Shown here: positions 1-6,900 of the stretch, piece after piece | Layout of the letters: the number at the start of each line of letters is the position of its first letter | Numbering within the stretch: the first letter of the stretch is position 1 | Assembly (NCBI GenBank): GCA_002323775.1 | Contig: DCPV01000250.1 | Location: 1-10,512, forward strand | Origin: Firmicutes bacterium UBA1535 | GTDB lineage: Bacteria; Bacillota; Clostridia; Tissierellales; Sedimentibacteraceae | Direction of reading: 5' to 3' | Length of the DNA: 10,512 nucleotides | Program-made: the position numbers and the translations under genes | Notes under the pieces: model-generated | The model's database searches: none | What the model was told of the DNA's origin: nothing | The model's input: the letters and a program-made list of their open reading frames with translations, nothing else

Positions 1-84
1 TTTCTAAAATATTGAAATAAAATCAATATTTCAAATTTTAAAATAAAATTTCATATAGGAATAAATTTAAAACCTTATAAATTC
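1..84. other. AT-rich intergenic stretch with short inverted repeats
   Basis: No gene is visible here. The stretch is almost pure A/T and holds several small palindromes. AAATATTGA (7-15) can pair with TCAATATTT (23-31). TTGAAATA (12-19) can pair with TATTTCAA (27-34), competing with the first. AAATTTTA (33-40) can pair with TAAAATTT (44-51). AACCTT at 71-76 could pair with AAGGTT at 87-92, which would compete with the terminator stem that follows. This is probably the 3' untranslated region of a gene left of the window. In many Firmicutes that gene is sigH, but nothing here proves it. Confidence 0.4.
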
Positions 85-124
85 AAAAGGTTAAGAGGCA
101 ATTTTTCTTCTTAACCTTTTAATT
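85..124 (+). terminator. Intrinsic terminator of the unseen upstream gene
   Basis: AAAAGGTTAAGA (85-96) is perfectly complementary to TCTTAACCTTTT (109-120). The stem can extend inward with a G-T and a G-C pair around an AT-rich loop. The 3' arm ends in TTTT followed by AATT, giving a modest U-rich end. The stem is also A-rich on the left, so weak bidirectional action is possible. It separates an upstream transcript from the rpmG promoter that begins about 25 nt later. Confidence 0.7.
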
Positions 125-134
125 GATACAATTA

Positions 135-176
135 TTAAAAAAAATTATTGACACAGGTAAAAAATTATGGTAGCTT
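135..176 (+). promoter_or_regulatory. Promoter of the rpmG-secE-nusG-ribosomal protein unit
   Basis: A perfect -35 box TTGACA lies at 148-153. A 17-bp spacer leads to TAGCTT at 171-176, preceded by TGG, an extended -10. The -10 hexamer itself matches the consensus at only 3 of 6 positions, so the perfect -35, the TGN element and the upstream A-tract (eight A at 137-144, like an UP element) probably carry the strength. The block 135-153 recurs exactly in front of rpoB at 3807-3825. TATATA at 176-181 is a better hexamer by sequence but would need a 22-bp spacer, so I prefer TAGCTT. The predicted start near 183 leaves a short leader of about 30 nt before rpmG. Confidence 0.75.
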
Positions 177-212
177 ATATAGGGTAATTATTTAGAAACT
201 GGAGGTGTAACA

Positions 213-362
213 GTGAGAGTTAAAGTTAAACTAGCGTGCACAGATTGCAAACAAAGAAATTATGACACTAATAAGAATAAAAAGACAAATCCTGAAAGAA
301 TTGAAATGCAGAAATATTGTAAGTTTTGCAGAAAACATACTTTGCATAAAGAAACAAAATAA
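213..362 (+). CDS. rpmG: Large ribosomal subunit protein bL33
   Basis: This gene encodes a 49-residue basic protein of the 50S subunit, located near the E site. The start is GTG at 213, placed 7 nt after a strong GGAGGTG (201-207); there is no better ATG. The protein begins [17 protein letters not shown] and has two CxxC pairs, C9/C12 and C36/C39. It is therefore the zinc-binding (C+) form of L33, not the zinc-free paralogue that Firmicutes induce under zinc starvation. Its length is normal for the family. It is the first gene after the promoter, and secE follows after 19 nt. L33 followed by secE-nusG is the usual Firmicute order. The protein is too short for many ORF callers but is unmistakable. 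Confidence 0.95.
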   Translation: MRVKVKLACTDCKQRNYDTNKNKKTNPERIEMQKYCKFCRKHTLHKETK

Positions 363-381
363 AGTATAAGAGGTGTATGGA

Positions 382-600
382 ATGTCAAGTAGAGATAATG
401 AAACTAAAGTTTCAGCTATGACGAAGATAAAAAATTATTTTAAAGGTGTTAGATCAGAATTAAAAAAGGTTAATTGGCCTACAAGAAAAGAATTAACAAA
501 TTATACAATTGTTGTTTTTGCGACTAGCGCTCTTATGACAGTTGTTATATGGGGTCTTGACCTTGCTTTCCAAAAAGCAATAAGTTTAATAGTAAGATAG
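382..600 (+). CDS. secE: Preprotein translocase subunit SecE
   Basis: SecE is the small essential subunit that clamps SecY in the SecYEG channel of the cytoplasmic membrane. This 72-residue single-membrane-segment form is typical of Firmicutes. Residues 19-39 form the amphipathic cytoplasmic helix with the family signature FKGVRSELKKVNWPTRKEL. Residues 41-63 are one hydrophobic membrane segment, and the tail is short. I start at ATG 382. A GTG at 373 is in frame and would add three residues, but it lies inside the ribosome binding site AGAGGTG (369-375), so it cannot be the real start. An internal ATG at 418 has no binding site. nusG follows after 25 nt. A small hairpin overlaps the stop codon. 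Confidence 0.95.
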   Translation: MSSRDNETKVSAMTKIKNYFKGVRSELKKVNWPTRKELTNYTIVVFATSALMTVVIWGLDLAFQKAISLIVR

Positions 601-609
601 ATCTTACTA
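590..609 (+). other. Hairpin over the secE stop codon
   Basis: TAGTAAGA (590-597) pairs perfectly with TCTTACTA (602-609), leaving the 4-nt loop TAGA that contains the secE stop codon (598-600). The nusG ribosome binding site begins 2 nt after the stem. No U-tract follows, so it is not a terminator. A role in the hand-over of ribosomes from secE to nusG is possible but is inference. Confidence 0.4.
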
Positions 610-625
610 AGAAGGAGTATTGTCT

Positions 626-1153
626 ATGAAGCAAAAATCCCAAGGACCAAGATGGTATGTCGTTCATACATATTCAGGGCATGAGAACAAAGTAAAAGCT
701 AATATTGAAAAATTAGTGGAAAACAGGGAAATGCAGGACATAATCTTTGAAGTTATAGTTCCTTCTGAAGAATATGAAGAGACAAGAAATGGAAAGAAAA
801 AGATTAAAGAAAGAAAAATTTTTCCCGGATATGTAATTGTCAAAATGATAATGACAGACGAGTCATGGTATCTTGTGCGAAATACAAGAGGCGTAACAGG
901 TTTTGTTGGGCCTGGGTCTAAGCCAGTTCCACTTAGTGAGGACGAGGTAAAGGCTTTGGGAGTTATAGAAAAACTTCCGGATATAGAATTAGAAATAGGC
1001 GAAACAGTTACTGTAATTGACGGACCTTTTGAGAATTTTATAGGCACAGTAGATAGCATAAACAACGAAAAAAGGAAAATTAAAGTTTATGTATCGATGT
1101 TCGGCAGAGAAACATTAGTCGAACTGGATTATGAACAGATTGAAAGAGTGTAA
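626..1153 (+). CDS. nusG: Transcription termination/antitermination factor NusG
   Basis: NusG is the universal elongation factor. Its N-terminal domain bridges the beta' clamp helices and beta, and its KOW domain contacts Rho or ribosomal protein uS10 (with NusB/E in antitermination). The 175-residue product starts MKQKSQGPRWYVVHTYSGHE. The NGN domain covers about residues 8-115 and the KOW domain about 125-175 (GETVTVIDGPFENFIGTVDS and following). There is no inserted domain between them. I choose ATG 626, 8 nt after GAAGGAG (611-617). An in-frame TTG at 620 is only 2 nt from that site. It lies between secE and rplK, the normal place for nusG, and its polymerase partners are encoded downstream in this window. 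Confidence 0.96.
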   Translation: MKQKSQGPRWYVVHTYSGHENKVKANIEKLVENREMQDIIFEVIVPSEEYEETRNGKKKIKERKIFPGYVIVKMIMTDESWYLVRNTRGVTGFVGPGSKPVPLSEDEVKALGVIEKLPDIELEIGETVTVIDGPFENFIGTVDSINNEKRKIKVYVSMFGRETLVELDYEQIERV

Positions 1154-1194
1154 AACTTTATCAATATATTTAAAAATTGCAGATTTATTTGCAG

Positions 1195-1232
1195 TTGAAA
1201 TTTGTTGCGAATAATTTGTAATGAGATATACA
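1195..1232 (+). promoter_or_regulatory. Weak candidate promoter ahead of rplK
   Basis: The 104-nt nusG-rplK gap has two overlapping, imperfect promoter candidates. One is TTGAAA (1195-1200), 16 bp, TGTAAT (1217-1222). The other is TTGCGA (1205-1210), 16 bp, TATACA (1227-1232). TTGCAG is repeated at 1177 and 1189. Neither candidate has both a good -10 and an ideal spacer, and AT-rich DNA gives such matches by chance. No terminator is seen between nusG and rplK, so read-through from the rpmG promoter would suffice. Confidence 0.25.
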
Positions 1233-1257
1233 CACAGAAATAAGGAGGTGTAGTATT

Positions 1258-1683
1258 ATGGCAAAAAAAGTAATGGCTTTAGTAAAGCTTCAGATTCCAG
1301 CGGGAAAAGCAACTCCAGCTCCACCAGTAGGAACAGCTTTAGGACCTCACGGCGTAAATATAATGGGATTTTGTAAAGAATTTAATGCAAAGACAGCTGA
1401 TCAAGCAGGAATGATAATTCCTATAGTATTGACAGTATATCAAGATAGATCATTTACATTTATTACAAAAACTCCGCCTGCAGCAGTTTTAATTAAGAAG
1501 GCTGTTGGTATTGAAAGTGGTTCAGGTCAGCCAAACAAAAAGAAAGTAGCAAAGATTTCTAAAGAAAAATTAGAAGAAATTGCGAAATTAAAAATGCCAG
1601 ACTTAAATGCTAATACAGTAGAAGCTGCTATGAGCATGATTGCTGGAACAGCAAGAAGTATGGGAGTAACAGTTGACAAATAG
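1258..1683 (+). CDS. rplK: Large ribosomal subunit protein uL11
   Basis: uL11 binds 23S rRNA in the GTPase-associated centre. There it works with the L10-L12 stalk in factor binding, is the target zone of thiopeptide antibiotics, and is needed for RelA activation. The protein has 141 residues, the standard length. The N-terminal domain (about 1-70) carries the proline-rich segment [17 protein letters not shown], including the P22-P23 pair in the region where thiostrepton-resistance changes occur. The C-terminal rRNA-binding domain (about 71-141) has [14 protein letters not shown] and ends [12 protein letters not shown]. The start ATG is 7 nt after AAGGAGGTG (1242-1250), a near-perfect ribosome binding site. 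rplA follows after a 99-nt gap that holds an L1-type leader. Confidence 0.97.
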   Translation: MAKKVMALVKLQIPAGKATPAPPVGTALGPHGVNIMGFCKEFNAKTADQAGMIIPIVLTVYQDRSFTFITKTPPAAVLIKKAVGIESGSGQPNKKKVAKISKEKLEEIAKLKMPDLNANTVEAAMSMIAGTARSMGVTVDK

Positions 1684-1713
1684 TCAAATTGTTAGATTAT
1701 TAAAATTAAACAA

Positions 1714-1773
1714 TCGTTATTAAACGAGAAGGCAAATCAGTGGGAGGCAAGAGCCGTTTGACCACGAAGGAGG
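1714..1773 (+). promoter_or_regulatory. Probable L1-binding leader upstream of rplA
   Basis: GTGG (1740-1743) pairs with CCAC (1762-1765), and inside it GGC (1746-1748) pairs with GCC (1753-1755) around an AAGA loop. The internal loop between the two helices is strongly asymmetric: GA on the left, GTTTGA on the right. Two short helices around an asymmetric loop rich in G and A resemble the L1 site on 23S rRNA and known L1 autoregulatory leaders. The structure ends next to the rplA ribosome binding site AAGGAGG (1767-1773), so bound L1 could block initiation. A second small hairpin, TCGTT/AACGA (1714-1718 with 1723-1727), lies just upstream. Assignment rests on shape and position, not on a covariance search. 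Confidence 0.65.
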
Positions 1774-1782
1774 AAATTAAAG

Positions 1783-2481
1783 ATGCCAAAAAGAGGAAAA
1801 AAATATCAAGATAGTATTAAAAGTTTTGACAAACAAAAATTACATGATCTAAGTGAAGCTGTAGATGTAGTATTAAGTACAGCAAAAGCTAATTTTGATG
1901 AAACTATTGAGCTTCATGTAAAATTAGGAGTAGATCCAAGACACGCAGACCAACAAGTAAGAGGAGCTGTAGTTCTCCCTCACGGAACTGGTAAAACTGT
2001 ACGTGTTTTAGTATTTGCTAAAGGAGATAAAGCAAAAGAGGCTTTAGAAGCAGGTGCAGAATACGTTGGTGAAAATGAATTAGCTGACAAAATCCAAAAA
2101 GAAAACTGGTTTGATTTTGATGTAGTTATAGCAACTCCAGATATGATGGGTGTTGTAGGAAAGCTTGGTAGAGTATTAGGACCTAAGGGAATAATGCCAA
2201 ACCCTAAATCAGGAACTGTAACATTTGATTTAGCAAAAGCTATTGAAGAAATCAAAGCTGGTAAAGTTGAGTACAGACTTGACAAGACTGCTATTATTCA
2301 CGTTCCAGTGGGTAAAAAATCTTTCGGTACAGAAAAATTAGTTGATAATATATCAGCTATAACAGATGCTATAGTTAAAGCAAAACCATCATCAGCAAAA
2401 GGTAATTACTTAAAGAGCGTTGCTTTGACAAGCACTATGGGACCTGGAGTTAAATTAAATACATCTAAATTGATGAATTAA
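1783..2481 (+). CDS. rplA: Large ribosomal subunit protein uL1
   Basis: uL1 forms the mobile stalk that helps move deacylated tRNA out of the E site, and in many bacteria it represses its own operon by binding mRNA. The 232-residue product has the normal bacterial length. Domain I is formed by both ends of the chain (about 1-70 and 160-232), and domain II lies in the middle. Family hallmarks include the segment [20 protein letters not shown] near residues 127-146 and the C-terminal [10 protein letters not shown]. The start ATG 1783 lies 9 nt after AAGGAGG. It forms the usual pair with rplK. The leader just upstream fits autoregulation by L1. A 247-nt gap follows before rplJ. Confidence 0.97.
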   Translation: MPKRGKKYQDSIKSFDKQKLHDLSEAVDVVLSTAKANFDETIELHVKLGVDPRHADQQVRGAVVLPHGTGKTVRVLVFAKGDKAKEALEAGAEYVGENELADKIQKENWFDFDVVIATPDMMGVVGKLGRVLGPKGIMPNPKSGTVTFDLAKAIEEIKAGKVEYRLDKTAIIHVPVGKKSFGTEKLVDNISAITDAIVKAKPSSAKGNYLKSVALTSTMGPGVKLNTSKLMN

Positions 2482-2567
2482 TATAAATCTATAAAACTTT
2501 ATCGAAATAAAAAGAACTATAAAATATGAGTTTAATATTCATATTGATATAACAAAAGCAACTGAAT

Positions 2568-2642
2568 ATCTACCGCAGAAAGCCGGAATTCCTATATGGA
2601 ATTTAAAGTGTGAATTCGAAGAATTTGCTATCCAGCCGAGGG
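2568..2642 (+). promoter_or_regulatory. L10 ribosomal protein leader
   Basis: The RNA carries the two conserved arms of the L10 leader: ACCGCAGAAAGCCGG (2572-2586) on the left and CCAGCCGAGGG (2632-2642) on the right. GCCGGA (2582-2587) pairs with TCCAGC (2631-2636) with one C-A mismatch. Two hairpins sit between: AATTCC/GGAATT (2587-2592 with 2598-2603) and AATTC/GAATT (2613-2617 with 2621-2625). This gives a multi-branch shape with a kink-turn-like purine-rich closing region. The L10-(L12)n complex binds this element in other bacteria and lowers rplJL expression; in B. subtilis the mechanism is transcription attenuation. Its position ahead of an attenuator and rplJ agrees. The 5' part of the gap (2482-2567) shows only an AT-rich inverted repeat (2523-2529 with 2539-2545) and no clear promoter. 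Confidence 0.85.
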
Positions 2643-2669
2643 AGAAATAATAATTACTAAAATTCTCTT
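2640..2669 (+). promoter_or_regulatory. Candidate antiterminator pairing in the rplJ leader
   Basis: GGGAGAA (2640-2646) can pair with TTCTCTT (2663-2669), including two G-T wobbles. This pairing consumes most of the left arm of the downstream terminator. Its own left strand overlaps the conserved GAGGG end of the L10 leader. L10-L12 binding would therefore be expected to hide the left strand and favour termination. This is a reading of base complementarity, not a computed fold. Confidence 0.5.
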
Positions 2670-2690
2670 CGTCTGCGAGGAGATTTTTTC
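2664..2690 (+). terminator. Attenuator (intrinsic terminator) before rplJ
   Basis: TCTCTTCG (2664-2671) pairs with CGAGGAGA (2676-2683), with one G-T wobble and a TCTG loop. Six T and then C follow directly at 2684-2690. This is a standard intrinsic terminator, but it lies inside the operon, 39 nt before the rplJ start. Together with the L10 leader it should act as a conditional stop that lowers rplJ and rplL transcription when free L10-L12 is in excess. Confidence 0.8.
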
Positions 2691-2728
2691 TTTGAAGATT
2701 CTATGATAATCTAAGGAGGTGTAACTGG

Positions 2729-3232
2729 ATGAATCAAAATGTATTAGAACAAAAAAAGCAGGTCGTTAATGAGATAAGAGAAAAGCTTGCAAGAGCTCAA
2801 TCTGTTGTGCTTGTTGATTATAGAGGATTAACAGTTGAACATGTTACTGATTTAAGAAATAAGTATAGAGCAGCTGGAGTTGAGTGTAAAGTATACAAAA
2901 ACACTCTTATGAGATTTGCATTTAACGAATTAGGCATAAAAGAATTAGACGAGCATTTGAATGGACCAAGCGCTATAGCAATAAGCTATGATGATATAAT
3001 AGCAAGTGCGAAAGTAACAAATGAATTCGCTAAAACAAATGACAAGCTTAAAATAAAAGCAGGTGTTGCTGAAGGTAAAATTTTGGATGTTAATGCTGTA
3101 AAGGCTTTGGCTGAAATACCATCAAGAGATATATTATTAGGTCAATTAGCCGGAGTATTACAAGCTAACATTAAAAACCTTGCTTATATGTTAAGCCAAG
3201 TAAGTGAGAAACAAGGTGGAGCTGCTGAATAA
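2729..3232 (+). CDS. rplJ: Large ribosomal subunit protein uL10
   Basis: uL10 is the base of the ribosomal stalk. Its N-terminal domain binds 23S rRNA next to L11, and its C-terminal helix carries the L7/L12 dimers. The protein has 167 residues, normal for the family. Residues 1-130 or so form the globular domain, with the family segment VVLVDYRGLTVEHVTDLR near residues 26-43 and YKNTLMRFA after it. The C-terminal helix (LLGQLAGVLQANIKNLAYML, about 136-155) is the L12-binding part. The start ATG is 7 nt after AAGGAGGTG (2713-2721). It is preceded by its own leader and attenuator, and it is followed by rplL after 103 nt. Confidence 0.97.
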   Translation: MNQNVLEQKKQVVNEIREKLARAQSVVLVDYRGLTVEHVTDLRNKYRAAGVECKVYKNTLMRFAFNELGIKELDEHLNGPSAIAISYDDIIASAKVTNEFAKTNDKLKIKAGVAEGKILDVNAVKALAEIPSRDILLGQLAGVLQANIKNLAYMLSQVSEKQGGAAE

Positions 3233-3335
3233 GTAGTAAAGCTGAAAATAAAAAATAAAAATTATAGCGTCAACTTTTGATTGCAAAGTCAACCGAAGAT
3301 TGATGCACACAAAATAGAAAGGAATATGATATAAA

Positions 3336-3713
3336 ATGGCAAGTGAAAAAATACTTAATTTCGTAGAAGAAATTAAAAAATTAACAGTATTAGAATTAAA
3401 TGAATTAGTAAAAGCAATAGAAGAAGAATTCGGAGTATCAGCAGCAGCTCCAGTAGCAGTTGCAGGACCAGCAGCAGCTGCAGGACCAGCAGTTGAAGAA
3501 AAAACTGAGTTTGATGTAGTATTAGCAAACGCAGGAGCAGGAAAAATAAAAGTTATCAAAGTAGTTAGAGAATTAACTGGCTTAGGATTAAAAGAAGCTA
3601 AAGACATGGTAGACGGAGCTCCTCAAACAGTTAAAGCTGGCGTATCTAAAGAAGAAGCTGACAAGATGAAAGCAGCTTTAGAAGCAGAAGGCGCAACAGT
3701 AGAAATAAAATAA
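3336..3713 (+). CDS. rplL: Large ribosomal subunit protein bL12 (L7/L12)
   Basis: bL12 forms the multi-copy flexible stalk that recruits and stimulates translational GTPases. The 125-residue product has the three usual parts: an N-terminal dimerisation and L10-binding domain (about 1-33), an Ala/Pro/Gly hinge (about 34-54) and the factor-binding C-terminal domain (about 55-125, with [20 protein letters not shown] and [10 protein letters not shown]). The start ATG 3336 is the only one possible, because an in-frame TGA lies at 3327. Its ribosome binding site, AAAGGA (3318-3323), is weaker than the others here and lies 12 nt away. This is surprising for the most abundant ribosomal protein. The 103-nt gap before it (3233-3335) shows only a small TTTTG/CAAAG hairpin and two GTCAAC copies. 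A strong terminator follows. Confidence 0.97.
   Translation: MASEKILNFVEEIKKLTVLELNELVKAIEEEFGVSAAAPVAVAGPAAAAGPAVEEKTEFDVVLANAGAGKIKVIKVVRELTGLGLKEAKDMVDGAPQTVKAGVSKEEADKMKAALEAEGATVEIK
3461..3492 (+). repeat. Tandem repeat in the rplL hinge
   Basis: TGCAGGACCAGCAG occurs at 3461-3474 and again at 3479-3492, an 18-nt period encoding the hinge sequence [10 protein letters not shown]. Hinge length varies among bacteria, and this repeat suggests slippage or duplication as the source. Confidence 0.7.
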
Positions 3714-3736
3714 TCAAAGATAATGCTTTTAAAATG

Positions 3737-3775
3737 AAGTCTCGTAAAATTATTTACGAGACTTTGTTAATTTTG
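3737..3775 (+). terminator. Intrinsic terminator after rplL
   Basis: AAGTCTCGTAAA (3737-3748) is perfectly complementary to TTTACGAGACTT (3753-3764) around an ATTA loop. The sequence TGTTAATTTTG follows, a broken but T-rich tail. It ends the ribosomal protein unit and isolates it from rpoB, although partial read-through is common at this place in other bacteria. Confidence 0.8.
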
Positions 3776-3791
3776 TCAAATATGGTAAAAT
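3763..3791 (+). promoter_or_regulatory. Possible second, upstream rpoB promoter
   Basis: TGGTAAAAT (3783-3791) is an extended -10 with a 5/6 hexamer TAAAAT. The matching -35 at 17 bp is TTTGTT (3763-3768), a poor match that also overlaps the rplL terminator. Two TTGTCA copies at 3773 and 3793 are spaced wrongly for it. It could be a weak tandem promoter ahead of the main one. Confidence 0.3.
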
Positions 3792-3806
3792 ATTGTCAGA
3801 ATATAC

Positions 3807-3848
3807 TTAAAAAAAATTATTGACAAAAAAAAATTAAAATGATATCAT
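3807..3848 (+). promoter_or_regulatory. Main promoter of rpoB-rpoC
   Basis: TTGACA (3820-3825) is followed by exactly 17 bp and then TATCAT (3843-3848), a 5/6 match to the -10. TGA directly precedes it, giving an extended -10. An A-tract (3809-3816) just upstream can serve as an UP element. The 19 nt from 3807 to 3825 are identical to the rpmG promoter block at 135-153. Transcription should begin near 3855, leaving a leader of about 95 nt. Confidence 0.88.
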
Positions 3849-3853
3849 AGAAT

Positions 3854-3890
3854 ACAATGTGCAATTATAAAATGTTGGCACAAAAATTGT
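3854..3890 (+). other. Potential 5'-end hairpin in the rpoB leader
   Basis: ACAAT (3854-3858) pairs with ATTGT (3886-3890), and GTGC (3859-3862) pairs with GCAC (3878-3881), leaving an AAAA bulge on the right and an AT-rich loop. If transcription starts near 3855, this stem sits at the very 5' end of the mRNA. There it could slow decay from the 5' end. No known RNA family is recognised. Confidence 0.4.
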
Positions 3891-3950
3891 AAGCAATGTT
3901 TATTTCGAATAGACATACAAAAATTATCACTAAGATTAAGGGGTGAAAAA

Positions 3951-6900
3951 ATGCCGCATCCTGTGAAAATAGGTAATAGAGTAAGGATGAGTTACTCTAG
4001 AATTGATGAAGCTTTAGAATTACCAGATTTGATTGAAGTCCAAAAGGCATCATATGACTGGTTTATTAAGGAAGGCTTAAAAGAAGTTTTTGACGATATA
4101 TCCCCAATAGAGGATTATACCGGAAATCTCATTCTTGAATTTGTGGATCATTCTTTGGATGATGAACCTAAGTTTAATCAACTCGAGTGCAAAGAACGAG
4201 ACGCAACATTTTCAGTACCATTAAAAATCAAAGTAAGACTTATTAACAAAGAGACAGGTGAAATTAAGGAACAAGAAGCATTTATGGGAGATTTCCCTCT
4301 GATGACTGAGAGAGGAACATTCATCATAAATGGGGCAGAACGTGTAATTGTAAGCCAATTGGTACGTTCTCCAGGTGTTTATTATCAGATGGAAAGGGAT
4401 AAAATTGGTAAAGAATTATATTCTTCTACACTTATCCCAAACAGAGGAGCTTGGTTAGAATTCGAAACTGATTCAAATGACATTGTATCGGTTAGAGTTG
4501 ATAGAACTAGAAAGCTTCCTATTACTATTTTACTTAGAGCTATGGGCTTGCAGACTAATTCTCAGATAATTGAGGTCATAGGTGAGTCAGAGCAATTACT
4601 TAAAACCTTAGAGAAGGATACAACTACTAGTAGCGAAGAAGCATTGATTGAAATATACAAAAGATTAAGACCAGGTGAGCCTCCAACATATGATAGTGCA
4701 TCGTCTTTAATTAATTCTTTATTTTTTGATCAAAAAAGATATGATCTGGCTAAAGTAGGAAGATATAAATTTAATAAGAAGCTATCTCTTAAAGCTAGAG
4801 CTGAGGGCAAAAAGTCAGCAGCGGAAATAATTGACACAGAAACTGGAGAAGTTCTTGTCGGTGTAGATGAGATGATAACTAAAGAAGTTATTGACAAGCT
4901 AGAAGCAGCTGGAATTAACTCAATTGATGTCTTCAATAATGACGAAAAGGTAGTAAGAGTAGTAGGTAACAATTTTGTTGATACAAATGTATTCAATTTA
5001 GATATAGATTTTGAAAAGCTTGGATTAAAAGAGAAAATTTATTATCCAGTAATGAAAAAAATATTAGAAGAAAATGATAATATAGATGATATTGAAAAAG
5101 CTATTATAGAAAATATGAAACATTTAAGTCCAAAGCATATAATAATTGACGATATGATAGCTTCAGTAAATTATCAATTCAATCTGTTTAGGTCAACAGG
5201 AAAAATAGATGATATTGACCATTTGGGAAACAGGAGACTTCGTTCTGTAGGAGAGCTTTTGCAAAATCAAGTAAGAGTCGGTCTTTCAAGAATGGAAAGA
5301 GTAGTTAAGGAAAGAATGACTATTCAGGATGTAGATGCAGTTACTCCTCAAGTTTTAATCAATATTAGACCTGTGTCAGCAGCAATAAAGGAATTCTTCG
5401 GAAGTTCACAGCTTTCGCAATTTATGGATCAAACAAATCCATTGGCAGAGCTTACTAACAAGAGAAGAATGTCTGCTTTGGGACCGGGTGGTTTGTCAAG
5501 AGATAGAGCAAGTTTTGATGTTCGTGACGTTCATCATTCGCATTATGGAAGAATGTGTCCTATAGAGACACCAGAAGGTCCAAACATCGGACTTATCACA
5601 TCACTTGCAACATATGCTCGTATAAACGACTATGGCTTCCTTGAGTCGCCTTATAGGAGAGTTGACAAAGAAACAGGAGTTGTTACTCATGAAATAGATT
5701 ATCTGACAGCTGATATAGAGGACAAAATGATTATAGCTCAATCAAATGAGCCTTTGGATGAAAATGGCAGATTTATACATAGCCGAGTTGTTGTTAGAGG
5801 AGCAAATGGAGCTCCTGAGATAGTTCCTAAAGAAATGGTTGATTACATGGATGTATCTCCAAAGCAAGTAATTTCTGTTGGAACATCTATGATACCATTC
5901 CTCGAAAATGACGATGCCAGCCGTGCTCTGATGGGTTCTAACATGCAGAAACAGGCAGTTCCTTTACTTATTACCGAAGCACCAATTATAGGTACTGGTA
6001 TGGAGTATAAGGTTGCTAAGGATTCTGGAGCAGTTATTATTGCTAAGAATGATAGTATTGCAGTTTCTGTTACATCATCTGAGATAATATTAAAAAGAAA
6101 AGATAACGGGATGCTTGAAAAATATCAATTGTTGAAATTTAAACGTTCAAATCAAGGAACTTGTTTAAATCAGCGTCCTATAATCAGCAGAGGAGACGAA
6201 ATTAAAAAAGGTCAAATCATTGCTGACGGTGCTTCAACGGAAAACGGAGATATAGCTATAGGTAAAAATCTTCTCATTGGATTTATGACTTGGGAAGGAT
6301 ATAATTACGAGGATGCTATATTATTAAATGAAAAGCTAGTTATGGATGATGTATTGACATCAGTTCATATAGAAGAATATGAGGCAGAAGCAAGAGATAC
6401 AAAGCTTGGGCCGGAAGAAGTAACAAGAGATATACCAAATGTTGGCGATGATGCCCTCAAAGACCTTGATGAAAGAGGAATTATCAGAATAGGTGCAGAG
6501 GTTGTTTCCGGAGATATATTAGTTGGTAAGGTTACTCCAAAGGGAGAAACTGAATTGACTGCCGAAGAAAGATTACTTCGTGCTATATTCGGTGAGAAAG
6601 CTAGAGAGGTTAGAGATACATCTCTAAAAGTTCCTCATGGCGAAACTGGTATCATAGTAGATGTTAAGGTATTTACTAGAGAAAATGGTGATGAATTAAG
6701 CCCTGGAGTTAGTAAGTTAGTTAGAGTTTACATCGCTACTAAGAGAAAAATAAATGTCGGTGATAAGATGTGCGGACGACATGGAAATAAGGGTGTTATT
6801 TCCCACATCATGCCAGAAGAAGATATGCCATATCTTCCAGATGGTACTCCGCTTCAAGTTGTTCTTAACCCACTAGGCGTTCCTTCTCGTATGAATATTG

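Noticed and set aside
373..381. GTG start for secE three codons upstream
   Set aside because: It lies within the AGAGGTG ribosome binding site; ATG 382 has proper spacing.
360..382. A tRNA-Trp gene between rpmG and secE, as in some Firmicutes
   Set aside because: The gap is only 19 nt, and no tRNA-like sequence is present elsewhere in the window.
620..625. TTG start for nusG two codons upstream
   Set aside because: Only 2 nt separate it from GAAGGAG; ATG 626 is placed normally and matches the family start.
664..1065. Minus-strand open frame inside nusG
   Set aside because: It is a shadow of the conserved nusG frame with no ribosome binding site and no recognisable protein. The same holds for minus-strand frames at 1980-2285, 3191-3607, 4730-4996, 7897-8091 and 9480-9884.
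2523..2545. Inverted repeat AATATGA/TCATATT after rplA as a terminator
   Set aside because: It is AT-only with a 9-nt loop and no following U-tract; the real attenuator lies at 2664-2690.
3326..3334. ATG-ATA-TAA mini-frame just before rplL as a regulatory leader peptide
   Set aside because: The ribosome binding site is only about 2 nt away, too close, and two codons offer no sensing sequence.
3714..3950. A methyltransferase gene between rplL and rpoB, as in Bacillus
   Set aside because: The 237-nt gap holds a terminator, promoter and leader only, with no coding frame.
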